Source: GCA-2683825 sp965662355 (GTDB lineage: Bacteria; Planctomycetota; UBA1135; GCA-002686595). Taken from it: a stretch of 64,000 bases of DNA. The DNA is taken from the NCBI GenBank assembly GCA_965662355.1, contig CBFIHP010000020.1, positions 1 to 64,000 of the forward strand. Reading direction: 5' to 3'. The first letter of the stretch is position 1, and each line of letters starts with the position of its first letter. Positions 17,118-26,394 of the stretch are shown here, in pieces. The notes under the pieces were generated by a model that searched no databases, was not told the origin of the DNA, and was given only the letters and a program-made list of their open reading frames with translations. The position numbers and the translations under genes were made by a program.

Positions 17118-20100
17118 CTAACGCACGCCGTCCTGCAGGCTCTCTCTCGTATGTACACGCTTCCTGGTCGAGCGGAAGATCGCGGTCAGCACCTGATCCT
17201 CTTCGGCCAGCGTGATCTCGTGCGTCGCCGCTCCCCCATCGGACCAGGAGACGAACTCGTACATCGTCCCGTCAACCAATTGGGGCGAAGGAGCGGTCAG
17301 GGTCGTGACCCCGTTGACGATCACCTCGTGGACCGAGGGAGATGGCTCCGATTCCGAGTAGATCACCAGCTCGAGCCCCGGTGGGAGTGAACGTAGGGTC
17401 AGGTGCGAGGTCTCCGGCTGCAGGGTGACGCTGGCCTGGGTCGTCAACTGGCTGATCCCGGTTTCCGGACTGAAGCTCACGAAGTTGTCGCTCATCGAAC
17501 GGTACTGGGCCTCGATCCATCCGCGCGATCGCCTCACATTCGAGAGCCGCACTTCGTCGATTCCACCCTGGAAGTGCTCCCCACCATCCGCCCGGCGCCC
17601 GAAGACGAGTCGGTGCGTGCCAGCGACTACCGGAGTGATGGTCGCATCGGTGGTGACGTCAACACCATCCAGGTACACGGCCGCTGTTCCGCCGGAAATC
17701 GCCACGACGACCTGGTGCCAGTCGAGATCGAGATTCACGCCATCGGCGCCGGCCGAGTCACTTCCGCTGCCAGAGCTACTGAGACTCCCCGATAGCGGCT
17801 GGTATTCGATATTGAATCCACTGGTGGGGTCCCATTGAACCTTCTTCGAGAGCACACGGGGGCTGCCCGCCTGGAGCGGATCGCCGACCTGGATCCAGAC
17901 TTCGATGGTCAGGTCCCCAGCGACGGCGATCGCCGATTCACTCCCGACGTCGATCGCATCGTCGACTCCATCGAAAAAGCGCGCCTGTCCTATGCGGCCG
18001 GCGACCTCGACCGAGCCGGTGTTGACTCCGGTGTTGCCGTTCAGCGTGGAATCATCGAGAGAAGCACCGAGGTGCCAGACTCCTTTGTAGCTGGCATCCC
18101 ATACCGCACCGGGCGATTGCCCATCGGTCGCCGAGGCATTGCCATAGTATATCCAAACCGCGTCGGCTTCCGAATTGCCACCGATGCGCGGAGCCCGAAC
18201 CCAGATATCCGAGACCCCGCCGGGATTCCACGTCTCGACCTCGAAAGGCACGGTAGTCGAACCGTTCAAGGCGACGAAACGCAGATCTTCTCCAGCAGCT
18301 CCCACCCGGCTGTAATCGATGCGGGTGGGATCCAGGCGCACGAGAACGGGAAAGTCCGCGAGGGGCTCGGGTTGGCCGGAGTTGTCGAACGTCAGACGCT
18401 TGCGGTAGGTCCAGTTCGCGTCCCACCAGTCGGCAAGCCCCTCGTCCGTGGCCGAAACTCGCAACTGGAGGAACGAGGGAAACTCGTGATCGATGGCCAC
18501 GAAGCTGCCCTGATCGACGCCTGTCACTTGCTGCGTTATGTGCTCGTGACAGTCCTCGGGGTCATCGTGTGCGCAATGCAGCAAAACAACGTCCCAGGCG
18601 AACGCACTTGTCGCCAGCAGTCCATCGTCGGGGTCCAACGCTTGCCCGGAAAACGGGATCGTGTCGCCGACCCTCCAGGTCGTTTTCTCCAGGGGCGAAA
18701 GAATCGAGATCACCGGTGGGCCGTTGTCGACGGTAACGAGCAGGGTCGATATGTCGCTAGCACCCTCGAGGTCGGTGACCCGCAGACGTGCCGGAAAGCT
18801 GCCCGAAACCGCGTACGTCCATTGCGGTGCAGGATCTGTCGAATCATCGAACGACTCGTCTCCGTCCAATTCCCAGGCATAGACAAGCATGTCGCCTACG
18901 TCGGGATCGGAGGATCCCGTGCCGTCGAACTGAACGGTGAACGGCGAGGGGCCATTCGAGACGTCCACCTGGATCACCGATGTGGGAGGAATGTTCATCC
19001 CGAAGTACTCGATGTGGTGAATGTCGTCGGTGACGTTGTTCACATAGTAGATATCGCCGTCCGGGCCGACCTGCATGTCGACGACCTTGGCGTAGTCACT
19101 GAACGTGACGATGTTCGCAGGGTCGGGTGTGCCCGAGCCGTCCGGGAACATCACGTAGATCAGACCCCGAGGATTGTCACCGAAGAACAACGCTCCTTCA
19201 TAGCCAGCCGGATAATCCCCTCCGATGTAGAAGGCCAGGCCAGTGATGGCCGCCCCGCCAACACCGTGAAAGTAGGTGTAGAAAGGGTCGATCGCCGTCT
19301 GCGCGATATAGAGGTTTTCGCAGATTGGAACGTCGGCGGTATCGAAGGCAATCTGCTGCTCCGTCCCTTCGTAGCACGGCCATCCGAAGTTCTCGACGAG
19401 ACCGTCCACGGGATCGACCACTCGATTGATCTCTTCGTACCGTGCCCACCCCACATCACCGATCCAGACCTCACCGGAAAGCGGATGGACCGCGAACCGA
19501 AACGGATTGCGCAGACCGTATGCAATGACCCGATCGTCACTGGCATCAGCACCTCCGAAGAGCGGATTGTCACTGAGCGCCATCCCTGTCACGGGATCGA
19601 GGCGTAGCAAGGTTCCGTTCAGGGCGACCGGATCCCCCGGCGTCTGAAGGTCCTGACAGCGCAGGGCCCCGCCCTCCCCTGGAGGGTCGTTGCACGGGTT
19701 CCCGGCTTGTCCGAAGTCGACGAAGTTGAAACTGGCCCCATCCCCCGCGGTCGCGTACAGCGCGCCATCGGGACCGAAGCCAAGATCCCCGACAGAGTGG
19801 CTCGGAAACTGTTGACACCAGTCTTCGATCAGGACGACTTCCGTGCCCGTCATCACGTCTCCCGCGGCTTCCAGCCTCGACAACCGGCCGCTGGCCACGC
19901 ACCCCATGTTCGTGAAGCCCGGCGGATCCGGGCAATCATCGTTCCAGGTCGGCGCGCTGCCTCCCGGCGGAGCATCGTAGGTGTACATGACATACACGTA
20001 GGGATCCAGGGGCCAACCGGGCGACACGGCCAATCCGAGCAGTCCACGATCCCACACGTCGTACACGTTCGTCGAAAGGTCCGCGAACAGCGTGGGCGTG

Positions 20101-20369
20101 GTGTCGTCGATATCGTCGAAGGTATAGATCAACCCGTCCTTTTGGCCGACGAATACGCGGCCGTCGGGCGCGAAGCGAAACAAGGTCGGGTCTTCGAACC
20201 CTCCGAGTACCACCGAGTCCTGGAACCCCTGGGGTAGATTCTGGGCCGTCGTTGCCGTGGCCAGCGCCAGGCACACAACCAGCACGGCAAGGGGTGCCAA
20301 GGGGGGCGATTGCACCCGGCTCGGAAGAGACGCCGGGCAGGGCTTGGCATTGGGAGTGGGCGGCCTCAT
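17118..20369 (-). CDS. secreted sorbosone/glucose dehydrogenase-like protein with PKD, DUF2341 and LamG modules
   Basis: 1083 residues. A signal peptide with the hydrophobic core LAPLAVLVVCLALATATTAQ is followed by a PQQ-type sugar (sorbosone/glucose) dehydrogenase beta-propeller (about 45-480) with RGLLGLAVSPGW, DGALYATAGDGASF, YGLRNPFRFAVHPLSGEVWIGDVG and DMQVGPDGDIYYV. A PKD-like domain (about 490-565; FDGTGSSDPDVGDMLVYAWELDGD) follows. Next come a DUF2341-like segment (WTYRKRLTFDNSG, 660-760) and a LamG/concanavalin-like module (about 780-960; GVWHLGASLDDSTLNGN), then a beta-rich end. Catalytic use of PQQ is uncertain because several such surface proteins are thought to bind sugars. The protein is probably exported and may attach to polysaccharide. 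Confidence 0.85.
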   Translation of the reverse strand: MRPPTPNAKPCPASLPSRVQSPPLAPLAVLVVCLALATATTAQNLPQGFQDSVVLGGFEDPTLFRFAPDGRVFVGQKDGLIYTFDDIDDTTPTLFADLSTNVYDVWDRGLLGLAVSPGWPLDPYVYVMYTYDAPPGGSAPTWNDDCPDPPGFTNMGCVASGRLSRLEAAGDVMTGTEVVLIEDWCQQFPSHSVGDLGFGPDGALYATAGDGASFNFVDFGQAGNPCNDPPGEGGALRCQDLQTPGDPVALNGTLLRLDPVTGMALSDNPLFGGADASDDRVIAYGLRNPFRFAVHPLSGEVWIGDVGWARYEEINRVVDPVDGLVENFGWPCYEGTEQQIAFDTADVPICENLYIAQTAIDPFYTYFHGVGGAAITGLAFYIGGDYPAGYEGALFFGDNPRGLIYVMFPDGSGTPDPANIVTFSDYAKVVDMQVGPDGDIYYVNNVTDDIHHIEYFGMNIPPTSVIQVDVSNGPSPFTVQFDGTGSSDPDVGDMLVYAWELDGDESFDDSTDPAPQWTYAVSGSFPARLRVTDLEGASDISTLLVTVDNGPPVISILSPLEKTTWRVGDTIPFSGQALDPDDGLLATSAFAWDVVLLHCAHDDPEDCHEHITQQVTGVDQGSFVAIDHEFPSFLQLRVSATDEGLADWWDANWTYRKRLTFDNSGQPEPLADFPVLVRLDPTRIDYSRVGAAGEDLRFVALNGSTTVPFEVETWNPGGVSDIWVRAPRIGGNSEADAVWIYYGNASATDGQSPGAVWDASYKGVWHLGASLDDSTLNGNTGVNTGSVEVAGRIGQARFFDGVDDAIDVGSESAIAVAGDLTIEVWIQVGDPLQAGSPRVLSKKVQWDPTSGFNIEYQPLSGSLSSSGSGSDSAGADGVNLDLDWHQVVVAISGGTAAVYLDGVDVTTDATITPVVAGTHRLVFGRRADGGEHFQGGIDEVRLSNVRRSRGWIEAQYRSMSDNFVSFSPETGISQLTTQASVTLQPETSHLTLRSLPPGLELVIYSESEPSPSVHEVIVNGVTTLTAPSPQLVDGTMYEFVSWSDGGAATHEITLAEEDQVLTAIFRSTRKRVHTRESLQDGVR

Positions 20370-20523
20370 GTCGACTCCAGGGAGGCCCTGCCGGCGTCCC
20401 TGCTCCGTATTCTAGGTGGATTCTCGGAGGTGGGTGCGGAAGGTCTGGGTTTGTTGGCCCATGCCCACGACCTGTGCGGTACCGACGGATGATCGGGAGC
20501 CTCTCCGACGCTATCGTGGGCGC

Positions 20524-22080
20524 GTGCCCACAAGCTCCGCATCCCCCGTGGGGCCCAAGGCCCTGCGGATCATCCTCGCCCTCTCGAGCACCGCGCTCGC
20601 CCTTCTGGCGGCCGTGGTGTTTTTGTTGCTGCGATCTCCGGAGTCCGATCCCGAGACCTTGCGCGAGCTCGCGCTCGAGAGCGATGAGATTCGCACGGCC
20701 GCCATGCGGGAGCTCGTCGCCCGCGGTGACGGTGTTTGGGACTCCTTCTCCGATCCGGACGTGGGACGTGTCCTGCAGCGCAATGTGGAGGAGCGCGAAT
20801 TTCGCGGTGTGGCGGTTTCCTCCAACGAGTTCGGCATGCGCGAGCGTCCCTACGAGCTCGTCAAGCCAGAGGGAACCACGCGGATCGCCTTGCTGGGCGA
20901 TTCCTTCGTCTTCGGATACAAGGTCCCGGCGCAGGATCGGCTGGGGGTGTTTCTCGAGGGCTACCTGAACGAGCGCCGCGGACAGGGCTCCGGCGACTCT
21001 CCTCTCGAATGCCTGCACCTCGGAATCTCCAGCTGGAACGTCCAGGCGGAATGCGCCTACTTGCGACGCCAACTGCATCTGTTGCAACCGGACCTCGTCG
21101 TGCACGTGGTCGTCGTCAACGACCTGGATGATCTGCAGGGCGTGCGTGGCTTCGGGGCCATGGGAGGCTTCAGTCCCCAGTTTCGCCACCGCGCGAACGG
21201 CACCTTCACGATGATGACGCCCGCCTCCCTGTGGCCGCGGCGCGTACAGAACTTCCTGCTCGATGCTCTCGATCACGTCAGTCGTGAGCGCTACCGGCGC
21301 GCCGCAGGCGAGATCGCTCGCCTGGCCAAGGCGGTCGAAGAGATGGGCGGGCGCTACGTGCTCTTGATCGCCTGGGACAGCTTCAACCCGATGGCCCACA
21401 AGTATCTGGCACCGGAGCTTCCAGCCCAGCAAGTGGCCTTCGTCTCGCGCACCTTCACCGAGGATCTGCGCTATCGGATCGGACGCAGCGATCGGCACTG
21501 GAACCGAGCTGGGCACGAACGCATGGCACAGCTGCTCTATGGCCTGATCACCGAACGTGATCTGCTCCCGAGTCTCCGCCCCGCTTCCTGGGACGCGGCC
21601 ACGCAGGTTGTCCGAGAGGTGCATCATCCAGGCGTCGCCGAAGCGAGCTTCGTCGATCGCTACGAGCAATCGCTGCGCAAACGGGCGGAAGAGCAGATCC
21701 GCCCCATGCTCGATATTGCGGGGCTGAAGCAACGCCAGGCCAAACAGATCTATGGCGGTGTGGACGCGCAAGGCCACGTCGCACCGTTCGCAGCCATGAT
21801 CCTCGCCAACCGCTCCGCCGATCGCCTACGCCTCGTCGGCCAGCGCCATCCGGCGAGCTTGCTCGAGGGCGGCGAGGCGCACATCTACGTCGATGAATTC
21901 GAGGTAGGCCGGCTGTCCCTGGCGGGCCCGAAGCGACTGGAGGAGGAATACGAACTTCCCGAAGAGCTGCGGGAGCGCCCCTACGTCAGCGTGCGCATGG
22001 AAACCAGCGACCATATCCTGGTCGACGTTGCCCGCGGCACGTGTAGTTCCTTTCTTCTGCAACGCGTCGAGCTACGCTGA
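20524..22080 (+). CDS. membrane-anchored SGNH/GDSL hydrolase-like protein
   Basis: About 518 residues. One N-terminal helix (ALRIILALSSTALALLAAVVFLLL) anchors it, and the SGNH block I is IALLGDSFVFGYKV with the nucleophile Ser. Block III-like ISSWNVQAE and the C-terminal SDRHWNRAGHERMA (catalytic Asp and His) support an AlgX/DltD-like SGNH fold, as seen in O-acyl esterases and transferases of cell-surface polymers. After the hydrolase (about 110-400) a beta-rich domain of ~150 residues has no clear family. The GTG at 20524 is favoured but has only weak ribosome-binding support; an ATG at 20461 is possible. It ends six bases before the channel gene. Confidence 0.75.
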   Translation: MPTSSASPVGPKALRIILALSSTALALLAAVVFLLLRSPESDPETLRELALESDEIRTAAMRELVARGDGVWDSFSDPDVGRVLQRNVEEREFRGVAVSSNEFGMRERPYELVKPEGTTRIALLGDSFVFGYKVPAQDRLGVFLEGYLNERRGQGSGDSPLECLHLGISSWNVQAECAYLRRQLHLLQPDLVVHVVVVNDLDDLQGVRGFGAMGGFSPQFRHRANGTFTMMTPASLWPRRVQNFLLDALDHVSRERYRRAAGEIARLAKAVEEMGGRYVLLIAWDSFNPMAHKYLAPELPAQQVAFVSRTFTEDLRYRIGRSDRHWNRAGHERMAQLLYGLITERDLLPSLRPASWDAATQVVREVHHPGVAEASFVDRYEQSLRKRAEEQIRPMLDIAGLKQRQAKQIYGGVDAQGHVAPFAAMILANRSADRLRLVGQRHPASLLEGGEAHIYVDEFEVGRLSLAGPKRLEEEYELPEELRERPYVSVRMETSDHILVDVARGTCSSFLLQRVELR

Positions 22081-22085
22081 GTCTC

Positions 22086-22910
22086 ATGTCAGAGGCCCGA
22101 AAACCACTGTCCGCGTGGCGCCAGTTGCTGCACGAGATCATCTTCGAATCGGACACGCGCGCCGGGAAGGTCTTTGACGTCCTCCTGATCCTCGGCATCC
22201 TGGCGAGCATCCTGGTGGTCATGCTCGAGAGCGTTACGTCGATTCGTAGAGAGCACGGTCCTGCCCTGCGCGCGGCCGAATGGACCTTCACGCTTCTCTT
22301 CACGCTCGAATATCTCCTGCGCATCCTCTCCGTCGCCCAGCCTGCGCGCTTCACACGCAGCTTCTTCGGCATCATCGACCTGCTGTCGATCGCACCTACC
22401 TATCTCAGCCTGGTCTTCCCCGGAGCCCAGACCCTGGTGGTCATTCGTTCGCTCCGTGTCCTGCGCATCTTCCGCGTTCTCAAGCTGGCCCAGTACCTGC
22501 GCGAAATGGAAGAACTGGGCACGGCACTCCGGGCCAGCGGACGCAAGATCGTCGTCTTCGTGCTCGCGGTGGTCACGCTCGTGGTGATCTTTGGAGCTCT
22601 GATGTACCTGATCGAGGGAGATACGAACGGCTTCACCAGCATCCCGCGCGGCATGTACTGGGCCGTCGTCACTCTGACGACCGTGGGCTACGGGGACATC
22701 TCACCCCAGACCAATCTCGGCCAGGCGATCGCGGCCGTGATCATGATCCTCGGCTACGGCATCATCGCGGTACCCACCGGCATCGTGACTGCCGAGCTGG
22801 CCATCGTCAGTCACAAGAGCGGTGTCTCAGGTCAGTCTTGCCCCGAGTGTGGCGGCGAAGGGCACGACCTCGATGCTCTGTACTGCAAGTTGTGTGGCGC
22901 GAAGATGTAG
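22086..22910 (+). CDS. voltage-gated-type potassium channel (ion transporter) with C-terminal zinc ribbon
   Basis: 274 residues, six transmembrane helices. The voltage-sensor helix S4 shows regularly spaced arginines (RSLRVLRIFRVLK, 121-133) and the selectivity filter is TVGYGD at 199-204. The end of the protein carries CPECGG and CKLCGAK, four cysteines in a short treble-clef or zinc-ribbon-like tail (about 255-272). That tail is seen in some bacterial K+ channels and could sense metal or redox state; this is inference. The gene lies six bases after the SGNH gene, so they may be co-transcribed, and it converges on the cytochrome gene. Confidence 0.92.
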   Translation: MSEARKPLSAWRQLLHEIIFESDTRAGKVFDVLLILGILASILVVMLESVTSIRREHGPALRAAEWTFTLLFTLEYLLRILSVAQPARFTRSFFGIIDLLSIAPTYLSLVFPGAQTLVVIRSLRVLRIFRVLKLAQYLREMEELGTALRASGRKIVVFVLAVVTLVVIFGALMYLIEGDTNGFTSIPRGMYWAVVTLTTVGYGDISPQTNLGQAIAAVIMILGYGIIAVPTGIVTAELAIVSHKSGVSGQSCPECGGEGHDLDALYCKLCGAKM

Positions 22911-22926
22911 GCCGAAACGACGCCTG

Positions 22927-24354
22927 TCATAGATCGCGGTTCGGCCGTTCCGGAACCCGTAGCGAGTTCAGGAAGTAGAGCACATCGCTCTGTTGGGCCG
23001 GGGCGAGCTGGCGGAAAGAACCGGCGGCGTCGGTTCCCTCACCGCCGTGTGCCTCGATCGCCTCGCGCAAGGTCAATGCGCGGCCATCGTGCAGGTAGGG
23101 AGCCGTATCTGCGATTCCCCAGAGTCGCGGCGTAATGAAATGGCGATCCAGCCGGTGACCGGTGGACTCGGCCAGATCCGGGCCCATGTCGTGGCGTTTC
23201 AGATCGGAGAACATGGAGACCTGCAGGCCACCGTCGGAATGACGACGGAAGCCGGCCGGCTTTCCGCGCAAGTCGACTCGCAAGAACACGTTCGCACCAG
23301 GGTCGGCTTCGATCTCGGGAAAGGCCAGCCCCAGACTCTCTGAACGCGTGCGGAGCTCGGGCACGTGGCACGTCGCACAGCCGATGGACGTGAACAGATC
23401 GGTACCACGTGCCTGACGTTGGCGGTCGTCCATGCGCACGGTCTCGGGTCGCTGACTCAGCACGGAGAAGACGTGCAACACACTCAGCTCGCCCGGGAGG
23501 ATCTCGTTCACAACACCATCGCCATCTGCATCGACATCGAAACCGACAGCTTCGGCCGGTTGCATGCCATGGTGGAACTGGAAGGCGTTGATACCGAAGG
23601 CCCGAACCGTGCTGTTGTCCCCCTTGCGACCAAACGGACGTACAACGAGATCCGCATCGACACCGACCACGAGGCTCGTATCGAATTCGCCCGTGTCCAC
23701 GTCGAATGAGAGTTGTCCGAACGAAATGCCCTTCGTGACAAGGTCGACCGGGACCCCGGGACGTGTCCGTGCAGTGTCCATCAGGGCCTGCAGCTCGGAC
23801 GTCATTTCCTTGGCGACCAGCTCCACTCCTCCCGAGCCCCAGATGAACGGGGGGTTGATCATGCGCCCGTTGAAGAAGGCGAAACCATTGTTGCCCTCGT
23901 CATCGATATCGAGCTCGGTCGGGCCGGGCAAGGCGACCGCCGCGATACCGCCCACACCGCCGATGGCAAACGTCGCTGGAATCGTGCGTGCGCTGAGGAT
24001 CGCGTGACACTCGATGCAGGCCTGGGAATCCAGACCATTCACGCGCAGGAACGTGCCGTTGTCAGCCATTGTCGGCCGCCCACCCGGGCTCGTGGGATCC
24101 AGCACGTTCATCGGTCCGTCGCCGAAGCCGTCCAGCTTGTTGAACAGCGTCGAGAAAATCCGCCTTCCCTCGCGTCGCAGCTCACGCAAGGAGTACCGGC
24201 CCGCGGCGACATCCGCCTGGTCGATCCGTTGCCCGAGGGCCGGGCCTTCCCCGGGCAGAGCGTCGTCCTCCTGGGCCGAGGTCGAAGCCGCCAGAGAATA
24301 GAAAAGGGCTAGAGCGAGGGCGCACGAGCGACGGAGATGCGGGGCATGGTGCAT
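22927..24354 (-). CDS. di-heme oxidoreductase / thiol oxidoreductase (DHOR) c-type cytochrome
   Basis: 475 residues with a signal peptide (core LALALFYSLAASTSA). Two haem c motifs are seen: CIECHA (about residue 127) and CATCHVPEL (about residue 330), with DQRDRQARG-like and YLHDGRALTLREAI in between and after, which are typical of the di-haem peroxidase/DHOR group. Members are secreted and take part in peroxide or alcohol/thiol oxidation, or act as electron donors; the exact role is unknown. ATG 24354 was chosen because it opens the signal peptide; the frame to 24429 only adds a short leader. Confidence 0.88.
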   Translation of the reverse strand: MHHAPHLRRSCALALALFYSLAASTSAQEDDALPGEGPALGQRIDQADVAAGRYSLRELRREGRRIFSTLFNKLDGFGDGPMNVLDPTSPGGRPTMADNGTFLRVNGLDSQACIECHAILSARTIPATFAIGGVGGIAAVALPGPTELDIDDEGNNGFAFFNGRMINPPFIWGSGGVELVAKEMTSELQALMDTARTRPGVPVDLVTKGISFGQLSFDVDTGEFDTSLVVGVDADLVVRPFGRKGDNSTVRAFGINAFQFHHGMQPAEAVGFDVDADGDGVVNEILPGELSVLHVFSVLSQRPETVRMDDRQRQARGTDLFTSIGCATCHVPELRTRSESLGLAFPEIEADPGANVFLRVDLRGKPAGFRRHSDGGLQVSMFSDLKRHDMGPDLAESTGHRLDRHFITPRLWGIADTAPYLHDGRALTLREAIEAHGGEGTDAAGSFRQLAPAQQSDVLYFLNSLRVPERPNRDL

Positions 24355-24488
24355 AGGATTGAAATTGAGACTTGACGCGAGGCTAAGGAACACACTCGGG
24401 AGCCTAGGCGAACTTCGGGCCGAGGTCAAACTAGGCCGAGATCACGGGGTAAACCCCAAGAAGCACAACACACGTTGACTCGTTTGCT

Positions 24489-25682
24489 TCAGCTCGTGGG
24501 CAGGCAGCTGGGGCCGAGCGGCTCGAAAGACTTATAGGTCAGAATGAACTCCTGATGGCCGAGCTTTTCCGAAACGGTCCTTTGACCCTGCGCGGTCTCG
24601 CAGATCTTCTCGAAGATCTCCCGCCCCACCTCATCGAGGGTCCCACGCCCCTCGAGAATACGGCCGGCATCCACGTCCATGTCGTCCCCGAGACGGCGAT
24701 ACGTCTCCGGATTCGCACACACCTTGATGACCGGCGCGATGGCCGAGCCCACCACCGATCCGCGACCCGTAGTGAAGAGCGTCAGGTGCGCACCGCAGGC
24801 CATCAATTCGACGATCTCGGCGTTGTCCGAGATATTGGGAAACCCAAAACGCACCTCCCCATCGGGCACGACATCGAGCAGATACAAACCGCCGTTGGGC
24901 GGTATGTCACCCGGTTTGATCAAACCCGAGATGGGCGCATCACCGCTCTTGCAATACGCGCCGAGCGATTTCTCCTCGAGCGTCGTCAACCCGCCGACTG
25001 TATTGCCCACCGCGAAACTTCCGTGTCCGAGAACGTCGTAGTACGTCTTCGCCTTCGCCACGCTCTCGATGATCTCATTGCCGAGCTCTTTCGAAACGGC
25101 GCGGGAGGCCATGTGCTCCTCGCACCCGATCAGCTCGCCGGTCTCCTCGAAGATCGCGGTCGCCCCTTCCTTGATCAGGAGATCGAAAGCCCGGCCGACG
25201 GCGGGATTGGCGCTCAATCCACTCGTCCCGTCGGAACCTCCACAGATCGTCGCTACACACAACTCGGAGAACTCCATCGGAACGCTCTGCGCTTCGTCTA
25301 GCCGTGTCCGCACGGCCTCGACCCACTTCTTCCCGGCCTCGACGGTCGAACGGGTACCCCCGTCTCTCTGGATGATGAGCGTGTCCACCGGCCGGCCCGT
25401 GGCCTCGACCGTCTCGCGCAAGCGGTTTCGATCAAAGCTCTCACAACCGAGCGACACGAGCAGTACCGCACCCACATTTGGATGTGTGCCGAGCTGCTCC
25501 ATCACGCGATGGGCATAGCCGTTCGGAAAACACCCCGGGAATCCGATCAAGTGCACATCGCGGTCGCGGAACGGCATCACGATTTCCCGCGCCACATGGT
25601 GGGCGCACTCCACCAGATACGCGACGACGATGACATTGCGAATCCCCTTGCGGCCATCCGAACGCAGGTATCCCTTCATCAT
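24489..25682 (-). CDS. uxaA: UxaA family hydro-lyase, large (C-terminal) subunit
   Basis: 397 residues. It matches the C-terminal two-thirds of altronate dehydratase UxaA, with MKGYLRSDGRKGIRN at the start, GFPGCFPNGYAHRVMEQLGTHPNVG, LGCESF, CGGSDGTSGLSANPAVG and E-E-TGELIGCEEHM, where Cys and Asp/Glu residues bind the Fe2+ site. It overlaps the small subunit by four bases (ATGA), so the two-part enzyme is co-translated. The reaction is probably dehydration of a sugar acid such as altronate or galactarate, but split UxaA proteins also include the sulfolactate sulfo-lyase SuyAB; the substrate is open. Start chosen by coupling. The gene symbol reflects family only. Confidence 0.85.
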   Translation of the reverse strand: MMKGYLRSDGRKGIRNVIVVAYLVECAHHVAREIVMPFRDRDVHLIGFPGCFPNGYAHRVMEQLGTHPNVGAVLLVSLGCESFDRNRLRETVEATGRPVDTLIIQRDGGTRSTVEAGKKWVEAVRTRLDEAQSVPMEFSELCVATICGGSDGTSGLSANPAVGRAFDLLIKEGATAIFEETGELIGCEEHMASRAVSKELGNEIIESVAKAKTYYDVLGHGSFAVGNTVGGLTTLEEKSLGAYCKSGDAPISGLIKPGDIPPNGGLYLLDVVPDGEVRFGFPNISDNAEIVELMACGAHLTLFTTGRGSVVGSAIAPVIKVCANPETYRRLGDDMDVDAGRILEGRGTLDEVGREIFEKICETAQGQRTVSEKLGHQEFILTYKSFEPLGPSCLPTS

Positions 25683-25975
25683 CGCAGCCCCTTCCCTCTT
25701 CCGTCCGAGGGCAGATAGTCGGACTCCAGGTTGTGCGTATGCACGTGCTCCCCGACAGCGATATCGCAGATCGCGGATCCGATGGAGGCTCCATACTTGA
25801 GGACCTTGCGGCCCTTCTGGATGGGCAAGACAGCGACCTTATGCCCTACCGGGATGGAGGCCCGAATTTGCAACGTGCCCTCCTGGAAGGGGACGACGTC
25901 GCCCGCCTGAAGAGAACGCGTCGCCGCGCAAACGTTGTCTCGGGGCGAGAGATGGAGCAGGGGCGAGTGGGTCAT
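25679..25975 (-). CDS. UxaA family hydro-lyase, small (SAF-domain) subunit
   Basis: 98 residues equal to the N-terminal SAF domain of UxaA: LSPRDNVCAATRSLQAGD, VPVGHKVAVLPI-like SIPVGHKVAVLPI, KGRKVLKYGASIGSAICDIAVGEHVHTHNLES. These His and Tyr positions are the conserved face contacting the large subunit. ATGA overlap with the large-subunit gene gives strong coupling. Such splits occur in SuyA/SuyB and in several sugar-acid dehydratases. No regulator or transporter of the usual uxa locus is adjacent, so the role rests on family alone. Confidence 0.85.
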   Translation of the reverse strand: MTHSPLLHLSPRDNVCAATRSLQAGDVVPFQEGTLQIRASIPVGHKVAVLPIQKGRKVLKYGASIGSAICDIAVGEHVHTHNLESDYLPSDGRGKGLR

Positions 25976-26066
25976 GGGCAGGGCCAGTGATAAGGGGATC
26001 CGGATCTCCCGTCCAGCCCGCTTTCACCCCTTCTATCCTCTCTTGACCCGATGTCCCCACAACGAC

Positions 26067-26103
26067 GAGAAAAGCGCCCTGGAGAGGAGGTTCTCCAAGG
26101 CGC
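26067..26103 (-). terminator. Rho-independent terminator downstream of the GG-leader peptide
   Basis: Read on the minus strand, GCGCCTTGGAGA pairs with TCTCCAGGGCGC (12 bp with one G-U wobble, six-base loop) and is followed by TTTTCTCG. On the plus strand the same position is a C-A mismatch, so the hairpin is better in the minus direction. It ends the peptide transcript about 60 bases after its stop codon, which also supports that gene being real. Confidence 0.75.
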
Positions 26104-26163
26104 CTTTGTCTCGGAAACAGAAGCTTTCGGCGATCCGAATCGCCGTGTTCGTTGGCTTGAATG

Positions 26164-26358
26164 CTAGCCCTGAAGAGGCCCGTCATTTGTGGTTCCGACA
26201 TGGCCATCCTGCCCGGGGACCGTATCACCCGAGAGGTTCCCAGCGCCCATGTCGCCTGCGTCGCCGAGCCTGCTGGGGTCGACTTGCGCGGCTCGCAGAC
26301 CGCCCGTGACCTCTTCGAGTTCTGCATCCGTAAGCGCGTCTTGCTTTTCGTTCTTCAT
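26164..26358 (-). CDS. orphan double-glycine-leader peptide (RiPP/bacteriocin-like precursor)
   Basis: 64 residues. The first 20 form a classic leader: MKNEKQDALTDAELEEVTGG, with the L-x-x-x-E-L-x-x-V-x-G-G spacing recognised by C39 peptidase/ABC exporters. The 44-residue remainder is glycine-, asparagine-, aspartate- and threonine-rich with no cysteine, so lanthipeptide rings are not expected. GGAG is eight bases upstream, and a terminator follows at 26067-26103. The gene stands alone between uxaA and an SRPBCC gene on the opposite strand; no modifying enzyme, immunity gene or C39 transporter is in this window. Similar solitary GG-leader peptides are known in planctomycetes and related phyla. 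The function is unknown. Confidence 0.75.
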   Translation of the reverse strand: MKNEKQDALTDAELEEVTGGLRAAQVDPSRLGDAGDMGAGNLSGDTVPGQDGHVGTTNDGPLQG

Positions 26359-26394
26359 CGTTCGACTCCAGTTGATGATTTTGGTTGGCTTGAA

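Noticed and set aside
16932..17390. 152-codon plus-strand frame with a MotA/ExbB-like start
   Set aside because: The hydrophobic part is short, the end is antisense to the dehydrogenase gene, and there is no start signal; listed only as a possible remnant.
17835..19607. 590-codon open frame on the plus strand
   Set aside because: Antisense of the sorbosone-dehydrogenase/LamG protein, whose domains are clear on the minus strand.
19936..21777. 613-codon open frame on the minus strand across the dehydrogenase start and SGNH gene
   Set aside because: Antisense to the SGNH hydrolase over most of its length; no signal, domain or ribosome-binding site.
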